From: DATLFI01 sp035524895
Lineage (GTDB): Bacteria; Acidobacteriota; Thermoanaerobaculia; Multivoradales; Multivoraceae
Direction of reading: 5' to 3'
NCBI GenBank assembly: GCA_035524895.1
Contig: DATLFI010000222.1
Coordinates: 1-23,460 of the forward strand
DNA length: 23,460 nucleotides
Shown in pieces: positions 7,831 to 16,375 of this stretch. Every line of letters starts with the position of its first letter. The stretch's first letter is position 1. The translations under genes and the position numbers were made by a program. The notes beneath the pieces were generated by a model. It saw only the letters and a program-made list of their open reading frames with translations, was not told where the DNA came from and did not search any database.

Positions 7831-9600
7831 TCAGCGGTCACCCTCGAAGACGATGCGTCCCCCGACGATGGTGTAGCGAACGCGGGCTGCGAGCAGGTCG
7901 GCCGGCGATGCTTCGAGCAAGTCGCGATCGAGCACAGCGAGGTCGGCCAACTTGCCGACCTCGAGCGTGCCGAGCCGGTCGTCCACGAGGTTCGCATAGC
8001 TCGAACCGTGGGTGTAGGCGCGCAGCGCCTCTTCGAGGGACAGCCTCTGCTCCGGAAACCACCCTTCGGCAGGCTGACCCGTCAGCGTTTTTCGCGTTGT
8101 GGCCGCGTAGAGGCCGAGCAGAGGATCGATCGGGTACTCGGAGGCCGCAGTGCCGGGCCAGTCGCTGCCGAACGACAGCACCGCTCCGCCGTCGAGCAGG
8201 CTGCGGAACGCGTAAGCGCCGCGCGACCGCTCGGAGCCGATGCGCTCCTCCATCCAGCGCATGTCGTCGCTGAGGTGATACGGCTGCACCTCGGCGACCA
8301 CGCCGAGCCCGCCGAAGCGGGCGAAATCGTCGGGGCCGACCACCTGCGCGTGGACTAGTCGAAAGCGGCGATCGCGCTCACCGTTGCGGACGCGGAGCTG
8401 CTCGAGGTAGTCGAGCAGCAGGTGGTTGGCCTCGTCGCCGATGGCGTGGATCGAGAGCTGTAGGCCGGCGGCGTCGGCCTCCACCATCAGCTCCAGGAAC
8501 CGCTCGCCTGCGAACGTGCCGTCCTCGTCGACCATCAGCTTGCGCCAGGAGCCGCGGTTCCCTGGATCGTGATCGTAGGGCTCGAGGAAGCGGGCGGTGG
8601 AGTTTCCCATGATGCCGTCGACGTGGCCCTTGAGGCCGCCGAGACGGATCCAGGGGGCTTCGTCGTCCGGCTGGGCTGCCAAGGCCTCGGCCGCCTCGCG
8701 CCATCGCTCGAGCGGGTAGCGGAAGTCGACGCGGGCGGTGAGCTCTCCGGAAGCGAGCAGCTCGCGGAAGATCGCGAGCTGCTGGTCGTCCGACATGTCC
8801 GAGAAGCTGGTGACGCCGCGGCGGCGCACTTCGGCGAGCGCGGCCTTCGACATCGCTACGCGCCGCGCGTGCGAAGGAGCCGGGACCACCGCCGCGAAAT
8901 GCGCGGCGACGCGGTCGCCACGCAAGATGCCGGTGAACCGCCCTTGCGGATCGCGCTGCAGCTCGATGCTCGGGAGATCGCGCGCCGGTTCGAGCCCTGC
9001 GAGCTCGAGCGCGCGCCGATTCACCGCGTGCTCCCGGCCGTCGAAGCGGGTCAGAAAAACCGGGTGCTCGCGGGTCAGCTCTTCGATCTGCGACGCGGTC
9101 AGATCGGGTGTGAACGGCGACCGCGACTCGCCGCCTGCCGAACCCTCCGTCCAGCGGTCGTAGGCGCCCCAGAGACCGCCGGTGATCCACTCGCCGGGGT
9201 CGAGTCGGTCCACGGCGAGGCTTAGGCGCTGCGCGAGCTCCTCCTGCGTTTGCACGCGCATGATGTTGAAGTCGAGGAAGCGCGCCGCCGACGAGAAGTG
9301 GGTGTGGTTGTCGCTGAAGCCGGGAACGACGAAAGCGCCGTCGAGGTCGAGCACCCGCGTGTCGGGGCCTCGCAGCGCGAGAACCTCGGAGTCGCTGCCG
9401 ACCGCGACGATCTTGTCGCCACGGACCGCCAGCGCACTGGCCGCGGGGGCACCGGCGACTCCGGTCCAGATGCGTGCGTCGTGGAGCACGAGGTCCGCGG
9501 CGGCGCGGGATCCTTCTGGCTCCGCGCGGCAGCCCGAGATCGCGAGACTGAGCGCGACCAGCGCACAGGTGCGAAGAAGCCTTCGATGCCTTCTACTCAT
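7831..9600 (-). CDS. YtcJ-like amidohydrolase, putative lipoprotein
   Basis: A metal-dependent amidohydrolase of the YtcJ-like group, which contains N-substituted formamide and related amide hydrolases. I chose ATG 9598-9600 (589 residues), preceded by AAGG, because it begins a lipoprotein signal with lipobox ISGC at C24; a start at 9633 would add 11 residues before the signal. The amidohydrolase HxH is in DNHTHF (H99, H101). Further family landmarks are KGHVDGIMGNSTA, LSIHAIGDEAN, FRLVHAQVV and the late metal aspartate in SFGSDWP. The N- and C-terminal strands close the typical beta-sandwich (LVLHDARIWTG and YTIVGGRIVFEG). The lipid anchor places the enzyme outside the cytoplasm. The substrate is not predictable. 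It is followed closely by the kinase-TPR gene and is divergent from the DUF4336 gene. Confidence 0.9.
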   Translation of the reverse strand: MSRRHRRLLRTCALVALSLAISGCRAEPEGSRAAADLVLHDARIWTGVAGAPAASALAVRGDKIVAVGSDSEVLALRGPDTRVLDLDGAFVVPGFSDNHTHFSSAARFLDFNIMRVQTQEELAQRLSLAVDRLDPGEWITGGLWGAYDRWTEGSAGGESRSPFTPDLTASQIEELTREHPVFLTRFDGREHAVNRRALELAGLEPARDLPSIELQRDPQGRFTGILRGDRVAAHFAAVVPAPSHARRVAMSKAALAEVRRRGVTSFSDMSDDQQLAIFRELLASGELTARVDFRYPLERWREAAEALAAQPDDEAPWIRLGGLKGHVDGIMGNSTARFLEPYDHDPGNRGSWRKLMVDEDGTFAGERFLELMVEADAAGLQLSIHAIGDEANHLLLDYLEQLRVRNGERDRRFRLVHAQVVGPDDFARFGGLGVVAEVQPYHLSDDMRWMEERIGSERSRGAYAFRSLLDGGAVLSFGSDWPGTAASEYPIDPLLGLYAATTRKTLTGQPAEGWFPEQRLSLEEALRAYTHGSSYANLVDDRLGTLEVGKLADLAVLDRDLLEASPADLLAARVRYTIVGGRIVFEGDR

Positions 9601-9656
9601 AGAAACCTTGCCCCATCCTAACGATCTCCGCACCGACGCTGTTACGCTCCCCCTGC

Positions 9657-10334
9657 GTGTCCTCGCTGGTACAGCATGCCGAGGGTCTGTGGACCGCCCA
9701 CGCGCCTCTGCGCCTGTTCGGGGTGTTCGAGGTCGGCACTCGCATGACAGTGGTGCGCCTTTCCTCGGGCGAGCTCTGGGTGCACTCGCCGATCGCTCCG
9801 AGCACGGTGCGCGGCGAGCTCGACGCGCTCGGTGTGGTACGCCACGTGGTGGCGCCGAACACCTACCACCACCTGTTCGCCGGCCCCTTCTGCGACGCCT
9901 ACCGCGAGGCCCGGCTGTGGGGCGCGCCGGGTCTCGCCGCCAAGCGACGCGACCTGCGTTTCGACCACCAGTTGGGAGCTCAGCCGCCGCCGGAATGGGT
10001 GGACGATCTCGATCAGGTGTGGATCGAGGGATTCCTGTTGCACGAGGTGGTGTTCCTGCACCGCCGGTCGCGCACGCTGATCTCGAGCGACCTGCTGGCG
10101 CACGTCTCCGACGAAGCGCCTCCGGCGACCCGCCTCTACGGCAGCTTGGGCGGCTTCCGCAAGCGCCCGGCGGTGCCGCGCGTGGTCAAGCTCGCCTATC
10201 GCGACCGGGTAGCCGCCCGCCGCTGCCTCGAGACGGTGCTCGCGTGGGACTTCGACCGCGTGATCCTCGCGCACGGCGCCGTTCTCGAGAGCGGCGGCAA
10301 GGAGATCGTGCGGCAGGCTTTTGGCTGGCTGTAG
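9657..10334 (+). CDS. DUF4336 domain-containing protein
   Basis: A 225-residue soluble protein with the layout of DUF4336 proteins, which look like degenerate metallo-beta-lactamase-fold proteins of unknown role. The start LVQHAEGLWTAHAPL, then VGTRMTVVRLSSGELWVHSPI and VVAPNTYHHLFAG, are characteristic. A metallo-hydrolase HxHxDH site is absent; the region that would hold it reads NTYHHLFA. Near the C-terminus, ILAHGAVLESGGKE corresponds to the last metal-ligand region of the fold. The start is a GTG at 9657 without a clear ribosome site; no better start near the domain boundary exists. Only 56 bp separate it from the divergent amidohydrolase, so their promoters must overlap. There is no signal peptide. 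Confidence 0.82.
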   Translation: MSSLVQHAEGLWTAHAPLRLFGVFEVGTRMTVVRLSSGELWVHSPIAPSTVRGELDALGVVRHVVAPNTYHHLFAGPFCDAYREARLWGAPGLAAKRRDLRFDHQLGAQPPPEWVDDLDQVWIEGFLLHEVVFLHRRSRTLISSDLLAHVSDEAPPATRLYGSLGGFRKRPAVPRVVKLAYRDRVAARRCLETVLAWDFDRVILAHGAVLESGGKEIVRQAFGWL

Positions 10335-10393
10335 AGGACTTCGGCAGCAGCTGGCAGGCCTGGCGATGCGACGGCCAGCGCGGAAACCGTCCG
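10335..10393. other. Short convergent gap, no convincing terminator
   Basis: This 59-bp gap separates the 3' ends of the DUF4336 gene and the S9 peptidase gene. GCTGGC (10350-10355) and GCCAGC (10374-10379) could pair, but the stem is only 6 bp with an 18-nt loop and no T-tract. Confidence 0.4.
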
Positions 10394-12550
10394 CTACCGG
10401 AGCGAGGTCGCGTCGGCGCTGGCCGAGTCGTCGCTCGACTCCGCCGCTTCCTTGGCCCACGGCAAGAACGGCTCGTAGTCGATCTCGCGCGGCGGTGCCG
10501 CGCCGCCTGATCCCTGCAGGTAGTGCTCCATCCACTGCAACGTGCGTAGCATGTAGTCGAAGCGGCCCGCCGACTTGCGATTGCCATGGCCTTCGCCGGG
10601 GTAGAGCACGAGGCGTACCGGTGCTTGGCCCAGCACCTTGAGGTGTCGGAAGAGCTCGAGGGACTGGCTGGGGTGCACGCGCGGGTCGTCCTTGCCGTGG
10701 AGGATGAGCGTGGGCGTGCGGTTACGCTCGACCCAGCGGATCGGGCTGCGGTCCAGGAAGTACGCCCAGTCCTCCCACAGCCACTTGCGGTGGTGGACGT
10801 CGTACATTTCCTGCGGGATGTCGGTGGTGCCGACCTTCGACACGTTGTTGCTGATGCCGACGAACGGGATCGCCGCGGCGAAGCGTTCCGAGTAGTACGT
10901 GGCGCCCCACGCCGAGGCGTAGCCGCCGTAGGAGCCCCCCGTGATGCCGACACGGTCGCGGTCCACCAGGCCGGTCTCGATCAGGTGGTCGACGCCGTCG
11001 ATCAGGTCGTCGAACTCGGGGCCGGCGGCGTCGGCGTGACCGAGCTTAGAGAACGCCACACCGCGTCCCGTGCTGCCTCGGTAGTTGGGGTAGAAGACCG
11101 CGAAGCCCCGAGCCGCGGCGACCTGACCCATCTGCGAGTAGTTGGTGAGCCAGCCGTTGCGGTAGTGAGCCTCCGGCCCGCCGTGGACGATCATCACCAA
11201 CGGAGAGCGCTGACCCTCGCGTCGATCGAGCGGGTGGATCAGCAGCCCCTCGAGCTCGAGGCCGTCGCGCGCGCGCCAGCGCACGACCTCTTGGCGAGCC
11301 AGCCGCAGCTCGGCGAGCCACGGGTTGCTGTCGGTGCGGCGCTGCGGCGCGGCGCCCGCGTCTCGGGCGCCGAGCGAAAGCGTATAGAGCTCGGGCGGGT
11401 GGGACGGCGTCTCGGCCAAGAGCGCGAGCCGGAGGTTGCCCGGGGCGCCGGTGGCGGCCAGCTTGGTGACGACGATCGAGCCTGATGCGAGCAAGGTGCG
11501 GCGCGCGGTGCCGTCGGCTGCGACGCTGCCGACCTCGGTGGCCGTGCCGAGGTCCGCTACGAATGCGATGGTCGAGGGATCGAGCCAGTCGATGGCCGCG
11601 ACGTGGCCTTCGAGCCCGGGCAGCACGTCGACGGGCGCGCCGCCGGCGGTGGCCGAGGCGACCTGGAGGCGTCCATCGGCAGGATCGTTGACGTCGGCGG
11701 CACCGATCATCGCGAGGAGACGCCCGTCGGGGCTCCACGCGACCTCGCCCAGCTTGCCGGCAGTCGTGATCTGCGTGACGACCCGGCCGTCGAGGTCCAG
11801 CACGACGAGGCGCTGGGCGACGAAGGAGTCGTCGATGAGGGGCGTCGGCGTCACCTTCACCGCCAGGCGGTCCCCGGCCGGCGAGAGCTCGATCCAGCGA
11901 ACCGAGCCCTCGAGCTCGACCTGTCGCGGCTCGACCGGCTCGAGGGGCTCGAGCGGCGCGGCCGCGTCCAGCGCAACCTCCGCGATGTAGAGCCGAGTCG
12001 ACCGGTTGTCCTCCTCGTAGATCACCTGGTCGAAGCCCTTCTTCTCGAGCTTCTCGTCGGCCTCCGGCTCCGGCTCGGCGGCCAGGAAGGCGACACGCCG
12101 GCCACCAAGCTGGAAGGAGTAGGAATCGATGTCGGTGTCGTGGGTGAGCACGCGGCGTGCCTCGCCGCCGTTGGCCGAGATCACGTAGAGGGACTTGTGC
12201 TCGTCGCCGGCGCGCTTCGCGAGGAACGCGAGGCGGTCAGCGTCGATCCAGGCGAGCCCGCTGGCGTTGACTTCGCCGGTGACGAACGGTGTAACTTCGC
12301 CGTTCTCCTGCAGCAGGTGGATCTCGATCCACGCCGGACCGCTGTCTTCCGCCAGGGGCCGTCGCGGCTTGCTGCGCAGGAAGGCGACGCGACGACCATC
12401 CGGGGAGGGCTGGGCGTCGGTGACGTGTTGGTAGGTGGCGACCTGCCACGGCTGGAGGGTGCCGGCGGGGGTCTGGGTCTGCGCCGCGAGCGCCGTGGCG
12501 CCCAGCAGGCAGAGTCCAACGACGGTGGGTATGGCTCGTGCTGGTTTCAC
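10394..12550 (-). CDS. Secreted S9-family (prolyl oligopeptidase / acylaminoacyl-peptidase type) serine peptidase
   Basis: A 718-residue exported peptidase. Residues 1-23 are a signal peptide (IPTVVGLCLLGATALAAQ). Residues about 30-410 form a beta-propeller of TolB/WD40-like blades (WQVATYQHVTDAQPSPDGRR, EVAWSPDGRLLAMIG) that limits access to the active site. The alpha/beta-hydrolase domain, about 430-690, carries an intact triad: S540 in GGSYGG, D622 in HGKDDPRV and H655 in PGEGHG. The family cleaves short peptides or acylated N-termini, so the likely role is breakdown of peptides in the periplasm for nutrition. A Ser/Asp/Glu-rich tail of about 25 residues ends the protein. It lies 34 bp behind the sugar-kinase gene on the same strand. 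A proline/glutamate run (LEPLEPVEP) inside the propeller is a small local repeat. Confidence 0.93.
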   Translation of the reverse strand: MKPARAIPTVVGLCLLGATALAAQTQTPAGTLQPWQVATYQHVTDAQPSPDGRRVAFLRSKPRRPLAEDSGPAWIEIHLLQENGEVTPFVTGEVNASGLAWIDADRLAFLAKRAGDEHKSLYVISANGGEARRVLTHDTDIDSYSFQLGGRRVAFLAAEPEPEADEKLEKKGFDQVIYEEDNRSTRLYIAEVALDAAAPLEPLEPVEPRQVELEGSVRWIELSPAGDRLAVKVTPTPLIDDSFVAQRLVVLDLDGRVVTQITTAGKLGEVAWSPDGRLLAMIGAADVNDPADGRLQVASATAGGAPVDVLPGLEGHVAAIDWLDPSTIAFVADLGTATEVGSVAADGTARRTLLASGSIVVTKLAATGAPGNLRLALLAETPSHPPELYTLSLGARDAGAAPQRRTDSNPWLAELRLARQEVVRWRARDGLELEGLLIHPLDRREGQRSPLVMIVHGGPEAHYRNGWLTNYSQMGQVAAARGFAVFYPNYRGSTGRGVAFSKLGHADAAGPEFDDLIDGVDHLIETGLVDRDRVGITGGSYGGYASAWGATYYSERFAAAIPFVGISNNVSKVGTTDIPQEMYDVHHRKWLWEDWAYFLDRSPIRWVERNRTPTLILHGKDDPRVHPSQSLELFRHLKVLGQAPVRLVLYPGEGHGNRKSAGRFDYMLRTLQWMEHYLQGSGGAAPPREIDYEPFLPWAKEAAESSDDSASADATSLR

Positions 12551-12584
12551 GTGAGGTCTCCTGGCGGGTCTGGTGACCGGGGCT

Positions 12585-13643
12585 CTACCGTTGCGAAGGC
12601 GTCACGCCCAACGCCGCGAGCCGTTGCTCGATGTCCGCGGAGACGCGCACGCCCATGTGGGTGATGGTGTCGGCTGCGAGTGTGGTGGCGATCTCTCCGC
12701 ACAGCTCGAGCGGCAGCTCCTGGATGAGACCGTGGAGGAAGCCGGCGGCGAAGCAGTCTCCGGCGCCGGTGGTGTCCACGACCTTCACGCGGTGCGCCGG
12801 CACGTGGACCTCCTGGTCGCCCGATACCAGGAATGCGCCCTTCGCGCCGTCAGTCACCACCGCGACGGTGATGGTCTGCGCGAGCTTGCGCGCGGCCTCG
12901 CGCACGTCGAGCCCGGTCATGATGCGCGCCTCTTCGGCGTTGGCGAAGACCACGTCGAGGCCGCGCTCGAACAGCTCGAGCAGGCGCGACCTCGAACGGT
13001 CGACCGCGAAGGGATCGGCGAGGTCGAGCGCCAGCCTGCATCGGGAGCGCCGCGCCGTCTCGAGCGCGCTCTCGATGGCGGCGATCTGGTTGGGCGTGTC
13101 CCAGATGTAGGCAGTGGTGAAGAACAGCTTGCTGTGCCGGATGTCCTCGTGCGGCACGTGCTCCGGGGAGTACTCGCGGCACGCACCGAGGTGGGTGTTC
13201 ATGGTGCGCTCGCCGTCCGGGCTGACGAGGATCACCGAGCTGCCGGTGGAGCCGTGGTCGAGCCGCACGCATCGATCGAGCACGCCATGACGGCGCAGCG
13301 ACTCGACGAACTCGTCGCCCGCCTCGTCGCGCGCGACCGCCGAGCTGTAGCAGGTACGCCCGCCGAGCCGTGAGACCAGGCGCAGCACGTTGGCGCACGA
13401 GCCGCCTGCCTCGACCTCCGGGTCGTGCCCGCGCACCCGGGCCAGGATCGCGAGCTGCTGCTCGTGGCCCACCAGCTTCATCGTCCCTTTGACCAGGCCG
13501 ATGCGCTCCGGGTCGCCGTCCTCGACCCGCACCAGCAGGTCCAGCAACGCGTTCTCGATGCCGATGACGTCGAGGTCGCGCGCGCGCAGCTCGTCGGAGA
13601 GCAGGGTGAAGGGAGAGGTGGAGGGGACGGTGAAGGGAGACAT
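12585..13643 (-). CDS. PfkB-family (adenosine-kinase-like) carbohydrate kinase
   Basis: A 352-residue cytoplasmic ribokinase-family kinase that phosphorylates a sugar or nucleoside with ATP. The N-terminal part has VIGIENALLDLLVRV (26-40) and the substrate-side GGSCANVLRLVSRLGG (80-95); the C-terminal signature DTTGAGDCFAAGF has the catalytic base D296. The opening, and the long GTMKLVGHEQQLAIL segment, resemble adenosine-kinase-type members, but substrate identity cannot be fixed from motifs. The ATG at 13641-13643 has only a weak GAGA site; residues 1-20 are extra compared with typical members, so a later start is conceivable. A consensus TATAAT on the minus strand at 13718-13723 gives it its own promoter. 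It probably forms a transcription unit with the S9 peptidase 34 bp downstream. Confidence 0.88.
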   Translation of the reverse strand: MSPFTVPSTSPFTLLSDELRARDLDVIGIENALLDLLVRVEDGDPERIGLVKGTMKLVGHEQQLAILARVRGHDPEVEAGGSCANVLRLVSRLGGRTCYSSAVARDEAGDEFVESLRRHGVLDRCVRLDHGSTGSSVILVSPDGERTMNTHLGACREYSPEHVPHEDIRHSKLFFTTAYIWDTPNQIAAIESALETARRSRCRLALDLADPFAVDRSRSRLLELFERGLDVVFANAEEARIMTGLDVREAARKLAQTITVAVVTDGAKGAFLVSGDQEVHVPAHRVKVVDTTGAGDCFAAGFLHGLIQELPLELCGEIATTLAADTITHMGVRVSADIEQRLAALGVTPSQR

Positions 13644-13717
13644 GTCTCGGTGGAGGGTGACGTGGAGAATTTCGCGTCGAGCGGCATCAGCCGTCCGCCG
13701 TCCGCGGGCCGTCGAAG

Positions 13718-13723
13718 ATTATA
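13718..13723 (-). promoter_or_regulatory. TATAAT -10 box for the sugar-kinase / S9-peptidase unit
   Basis: The minus strand reads TATAAT at 13723-13718, a perfect -10 hexamer in very GC-rich DNA and within the 104-bp gap before the kinase gene. No good -35 lies 16-18 bp upstream (GC-rich there). It would give a leader of about 68 nt. Confidence 0.5.
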
Positions 13724-13747
13724 AGGAGCCGCCGGGGTGTCGGGCTG

Positions 13748-15304
13748 CTAGTGCCGAATGCCGGCCGCGGCCTGCCTCTTGACCGCCTCGCGATCGATCG
13801 TGCCGTCGCTGCTCCGTGGCAGGATGGCGAGGAAGACCACGTGCTTCGGCTTCTTGTAGCGCGCGATGCGAGACGCGACCCAGTCGATGACTTCCTGCGT
13901 TCCGAGCGAAGCGCCCGGTCGGAGCTCCACCGCTGTCGCCACCGCTTCGCCCCAGGTGGCGTCGGGCACGCCGAAGACACAGCAGGCGGCGACACCTGGC
14001 AGCTCTCCGATCGCCGCCTCGACCTCGGCGGGGTAGACGTTCTCGCCCCCGGGCTTGATCAGCTCCTTCTCGGGCTTGCGCTTCACGTAAAAGAGGTTGC
14101 CCTCCTCGTCGAAGCGTCCGATGTCCCCGGTGTGGTGCCAGCCGCCGCGGAAGGTGTAGGCGGTAGCGTCGGGAAGCGCGTCGTAGCCGAGGAAGACCAG
14201 CGGGCCGCGCACGACGATCTCGCCTGGCTCGCCGGCCCGGACCTCGCGGCCGGCTTCGTCGTGGAGGCGCACCAGCGCCAGCTCGCCGGGCTTGCCGGCG
14301 CAACCGAGCTTCGCTCGCGCGTTCTGCAGCGTCACGAAACCTGTCGTCTCGCACTGCCCGAATCCGGTCCAGAAGGTCGCGGCGGTTTCGCGGTGGAGCC
14401 GCTCCATGACCTCGGGCGAGTCGAGCCCGGTGACGTGGCGCAGCGTCGGCAGCCTGCTGCCAGCGGCCTGCGCCGCGTCGAGGAGCTGGCCGAGAACCGG
14501 CGGGAAGTCGCTCAGGTGGGTGACCCGATGGCGATCGATCATCGCGACGGCCGCGGCGGCGTCGAAGCGGGGCAGGATCACGCAGGCGCCGCCGGCGTGC
14601 AGGAACGCGAGCGTGTGTCCCAGGCCGGCGATATGAAAGAGCGGTAGCGCGGCCAGGGTACGGTCCTCTGGACCCAGCCGCAGCGTCGCGATCTCCTGCA
14701 CGTTGGAGCACACCAAGTTGCGGTGGCTGAGCAGTGCGCCGCGCGGCACCACGTCGACCGCTGCGGTCGCGATCACGGCGAACGGGTCGTCGGCCGCCAC
14801 CGGGGGTCGGGGAGGCGGCCACGATCCGTCGGCATCAGCGTCGACGTAGAGCTCCGAGAAGTGCTGCCAGTCTCGACCCGGTGCCGCGGCCGCCAGCTCT
14901 TTATCGAGCGCGAACCAGCTCTCGATGCCGCAGGTGTCACCGGAAGTGGGCAAGGCCGCTGCCGACGGCGTGTCGGCGACCAGCGCGCGTGGGCGGCCGC
15001 GCTCGAGGATGCGCATCACCTCGTCGGGCTTGAGCCGCCAATTGAGCGGGTACGCGACGCAGCCCTGGCGCGCCAAAGCGAACAGCAGCTCGACATAGGC
15101 CGCGGAGTTCTGCGCCAGGATCGCGACACGATCGCCGGGGCCGAGTCCCGCGGCGCCAAGACCAGCGGCGAGGCGGTCGACGCGCTGGACGAGCTCGGCG
15201 AAAGTCCGCTCCTCGCCGTTCTCGGTGACGAGCGCCGCGTGCCCGCCGAACGCTCGGGCGTTGCGGTCGAGGATGTCGTAGAGATCGAGGTCGTGCACCG
15301 CCAT
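13748..15304 (-). CDS. AMP-dependent synthetase/acyl-CoA ligase-like protein with altered catalytic motifs
   Basis: A 518-residue member of the adenylate-forming superfamily (acyl-CoA synthetase type). Recognisable parts are RVAILAQNS and GCVAYPLNWR (N-domain), FGQCET at 315-320 (the usual YGxTE region), RGGWHHTGD at 386-394, KRKPEKELIKPGGENVYPAEVE at about 408-429 and the C-terminal RIARYKKPKHV. Two motifs deviate. The nucleotide loop, normally TSGTTGxPKG, reads TAAVDVVPRGA at 180-190. The catalytic lysine normally found in the final GK motif is a threonine (DGTIDR, T502). I recall a subfamily with TAAVxGxPRGA, so the first change may be family-wide; the loss of lysine weakens the prediction of adenylation. 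It lies 99 bp behind the ring-cleaving dioxygenase, which suggests aromatic or fatty acid breakdown. Substrate unknown. Confidence 0.88.
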   Translation of the reverse strand: MAVHDLDLYDILDRNARAFGGHAALVTENGEERTFAELVQRVDRLAAGLGAAGLGPGDRVAILAQNSAAYVELLFALARQGCVAYPLNWRLKPDEVMRILERGRPRALVADTPSAAALPTSGDTCGIESWFALDKELAAAAPGRDWQHFSELYVDADADGSWPPPRPPVAADDPFAVIATAAVDVVPRGALLSHRNLVCSNVQEIATLRLGPEDRTLAALPLFHIAGLGHTLAFLHAGGACVILPRFDAAAAVAMIDRHRVTHLSDFPPVLGQLLDAAQAAGSRLPTLRHVTGLDSPEVMERLHRETAATFWTGFGQCETTGFVTLQNARAKLGCAGKPGELALVRLHDEAGREVRAGEPGEIVVRGPLVFLGYDALPDATAYTFRGGWHHTGDIGRFDEEGNLFYVKRKPEKELIKPGGENVYPAEVEAAIGELPGVAACCVFGVPDATWGEAVATAVELRPGASLGTQEVIDWVASRIARYKKPKHVVFLAILPRSSDGTIDREAVKRQAAAGIRH

Positions 15305-15403
15305 GTGCCTCGGAGGTTATCGCTTACGTGCGCGGGGAGGGGAGAAACGGTCACCACCTCGCTGTTGACTACTGCGCAGGCCCGCGAGAAAACTCGAGCG
15401 CGG

Positions 15404-16375
15404 TCACGAAGGCACCTCGACGGGGGTCGGGGCGGAGAGCTTGGGCAGCGCTGCCTCGATCTCGCCGCGGCTGGTCTCCAGCCAGGGAGGCAGCACGAGC
15501 GACTCGCCGAGGTGCTCGGGATCCTCGTCGACTGCGAATCCCGGTCCGTCGGTCGCCAGCTCGAACAGGACGCCGCCCGGCTCGCGAAAGTAGACCGACT
15601 TGAACCAGAAGCGGTCGATGACCGGGGTCGGGTCGACGGTGTCCTCCGCCTGGCCCCGCACTGCGAGCTGGTGCTCCTCGTCGTCGACCCGCCAGGCGAG
15701 ATGGTGGATCGCGCCGACCCCCCAGGCGCCTCGGCGATCCCCGGGCACCTGCTCGATGTCGACGAAGGTACCGGAACCGCCATCGCCGACCGCCCAGCGC
15801 TCCCAGGGCCCGTCGCTCGCCATGCGGCGGAAGCCGAGCGCCGACGCCAGGAACACCGTGGTGGCGGAGACATCGCGCTCACGCATGCGCGCTCCGTGCA
15901 GACCGCGGATCTGGCGCTCGACCGGAATCGGGCTCTCGTCCCAGGGAACGAACGACCGTCCCGCGCCGCTCTCGGTTTCGACCAGCGCGATCGCCATGCC
16001 GTGCGGGTCCCGCACCGGCAGGCTCGCCTCGCCGAAGCGGTTTGCGCGCTGTCCCACGGTCACGCCGTAGCGATCGAGCCGGCCGCTCCAGAAATCGAGC
16101 GAGCCGGGCGGCACCGCGAGCGAGACCTCGGACGCAGTGCCGTGGCCGGGGCGCGGCGGAGCGAGGTGCGCCCAGGGAAAGAAGGTGAGGTCGGTGCCGG
16201 GGCTGCCCTCGGCGTCCGCGTAGAAGAGGTGATAGGTGCCGGGATCGTCCTGGTTGACGCTCCTCTTGACCAGACGCATGCCGAGGACGCCGGCGTAGAA
16301 GTCGAGGTTCTCCTGGGGCGGACCGGAGATGGCGGTGACGTGGTGCAGCCCGTGAACGGGGCGGGTGTTGCTCAT
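15404..16375 (-). CDS. Ring-cleaving dioxygenase (VOC superfamily, MhqO/PcpA-like)
   Basis: A 323-residue two-domain vicinal-oxygen-chelate protein resembling ring-cleaving dioxygenases that open hydroquinones or catechols with Fe(II) and O2. The start ATG 16373-16375 is chosen because AGGAGG lies 6 nt upstream and the family N-terminus VHGLHHVTAISG begins right after; the longer reading from 16498 passes through the repeat element. The probable iron ligands are H11 or H12, H224 or H225 (GAIHHLAWRV) and E272 (GVLFELATD), which matches the spacing known for PcpA (H11, H227, E276). VKRSVNQDDPGTYHLFYAD is a family hallmark. The protein is cytoplasmic. Some relatives confer quinone resistance rather than feed a catabolic route, so the role here stays open. 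The downstream neighbour is the AMP-ligase-like gene. Confidence 0.88.
   Translation of the reverse strand: MSNTRPVHGLHHVTAISGPPQENLDFYAGVLGMRLVKRSVNQDDPGTYHLFYADAEGSPGTDLTFFPWAHLAPPRPGHGTASEVSLAVPPGSLDFWSGRLDRYGVTVGQRANRFGEASLPVRDPHGMAIALVETESGAGRSFVPWDESPIPVERQIRGLHGARMRERDVSATTVFLASALGFRRMASDGPWERWAVGDGGSGTFVDIEQVPGDRRGAWGVGAIHHLAWRVDDEEHQLAVRGQAEDTVDPTPVIDRFWFKSVYFREPGGVLFELATDGPGFAVDEDPEHLGESLVLPPWLETSRGEIEAALPKLSAPTPVEVPS

Noticed and set aside
10350..10379. Possible bidirectional terminator hairpin between the DUF4336 and S9 peptidase genes
   Set aside because: A 6-bp stem with an 18-nt loop and no T-tract is expected by chance at this base composition.
11930..11960. LEP repeats in the S9 peptidase propeller as a frameshift or assembly artefact
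   Set aside because: The frame continues through it with normal blades on both sides and an intact catalytic domain, so it is a local Pro/Glu-rich loop.
15382..15403. CCGCG / CGCGG hairpin between dioxygenase and ligase genes
   Set aside because: Only five pairs, with no T-tract on either side; too weak to call a terminator.
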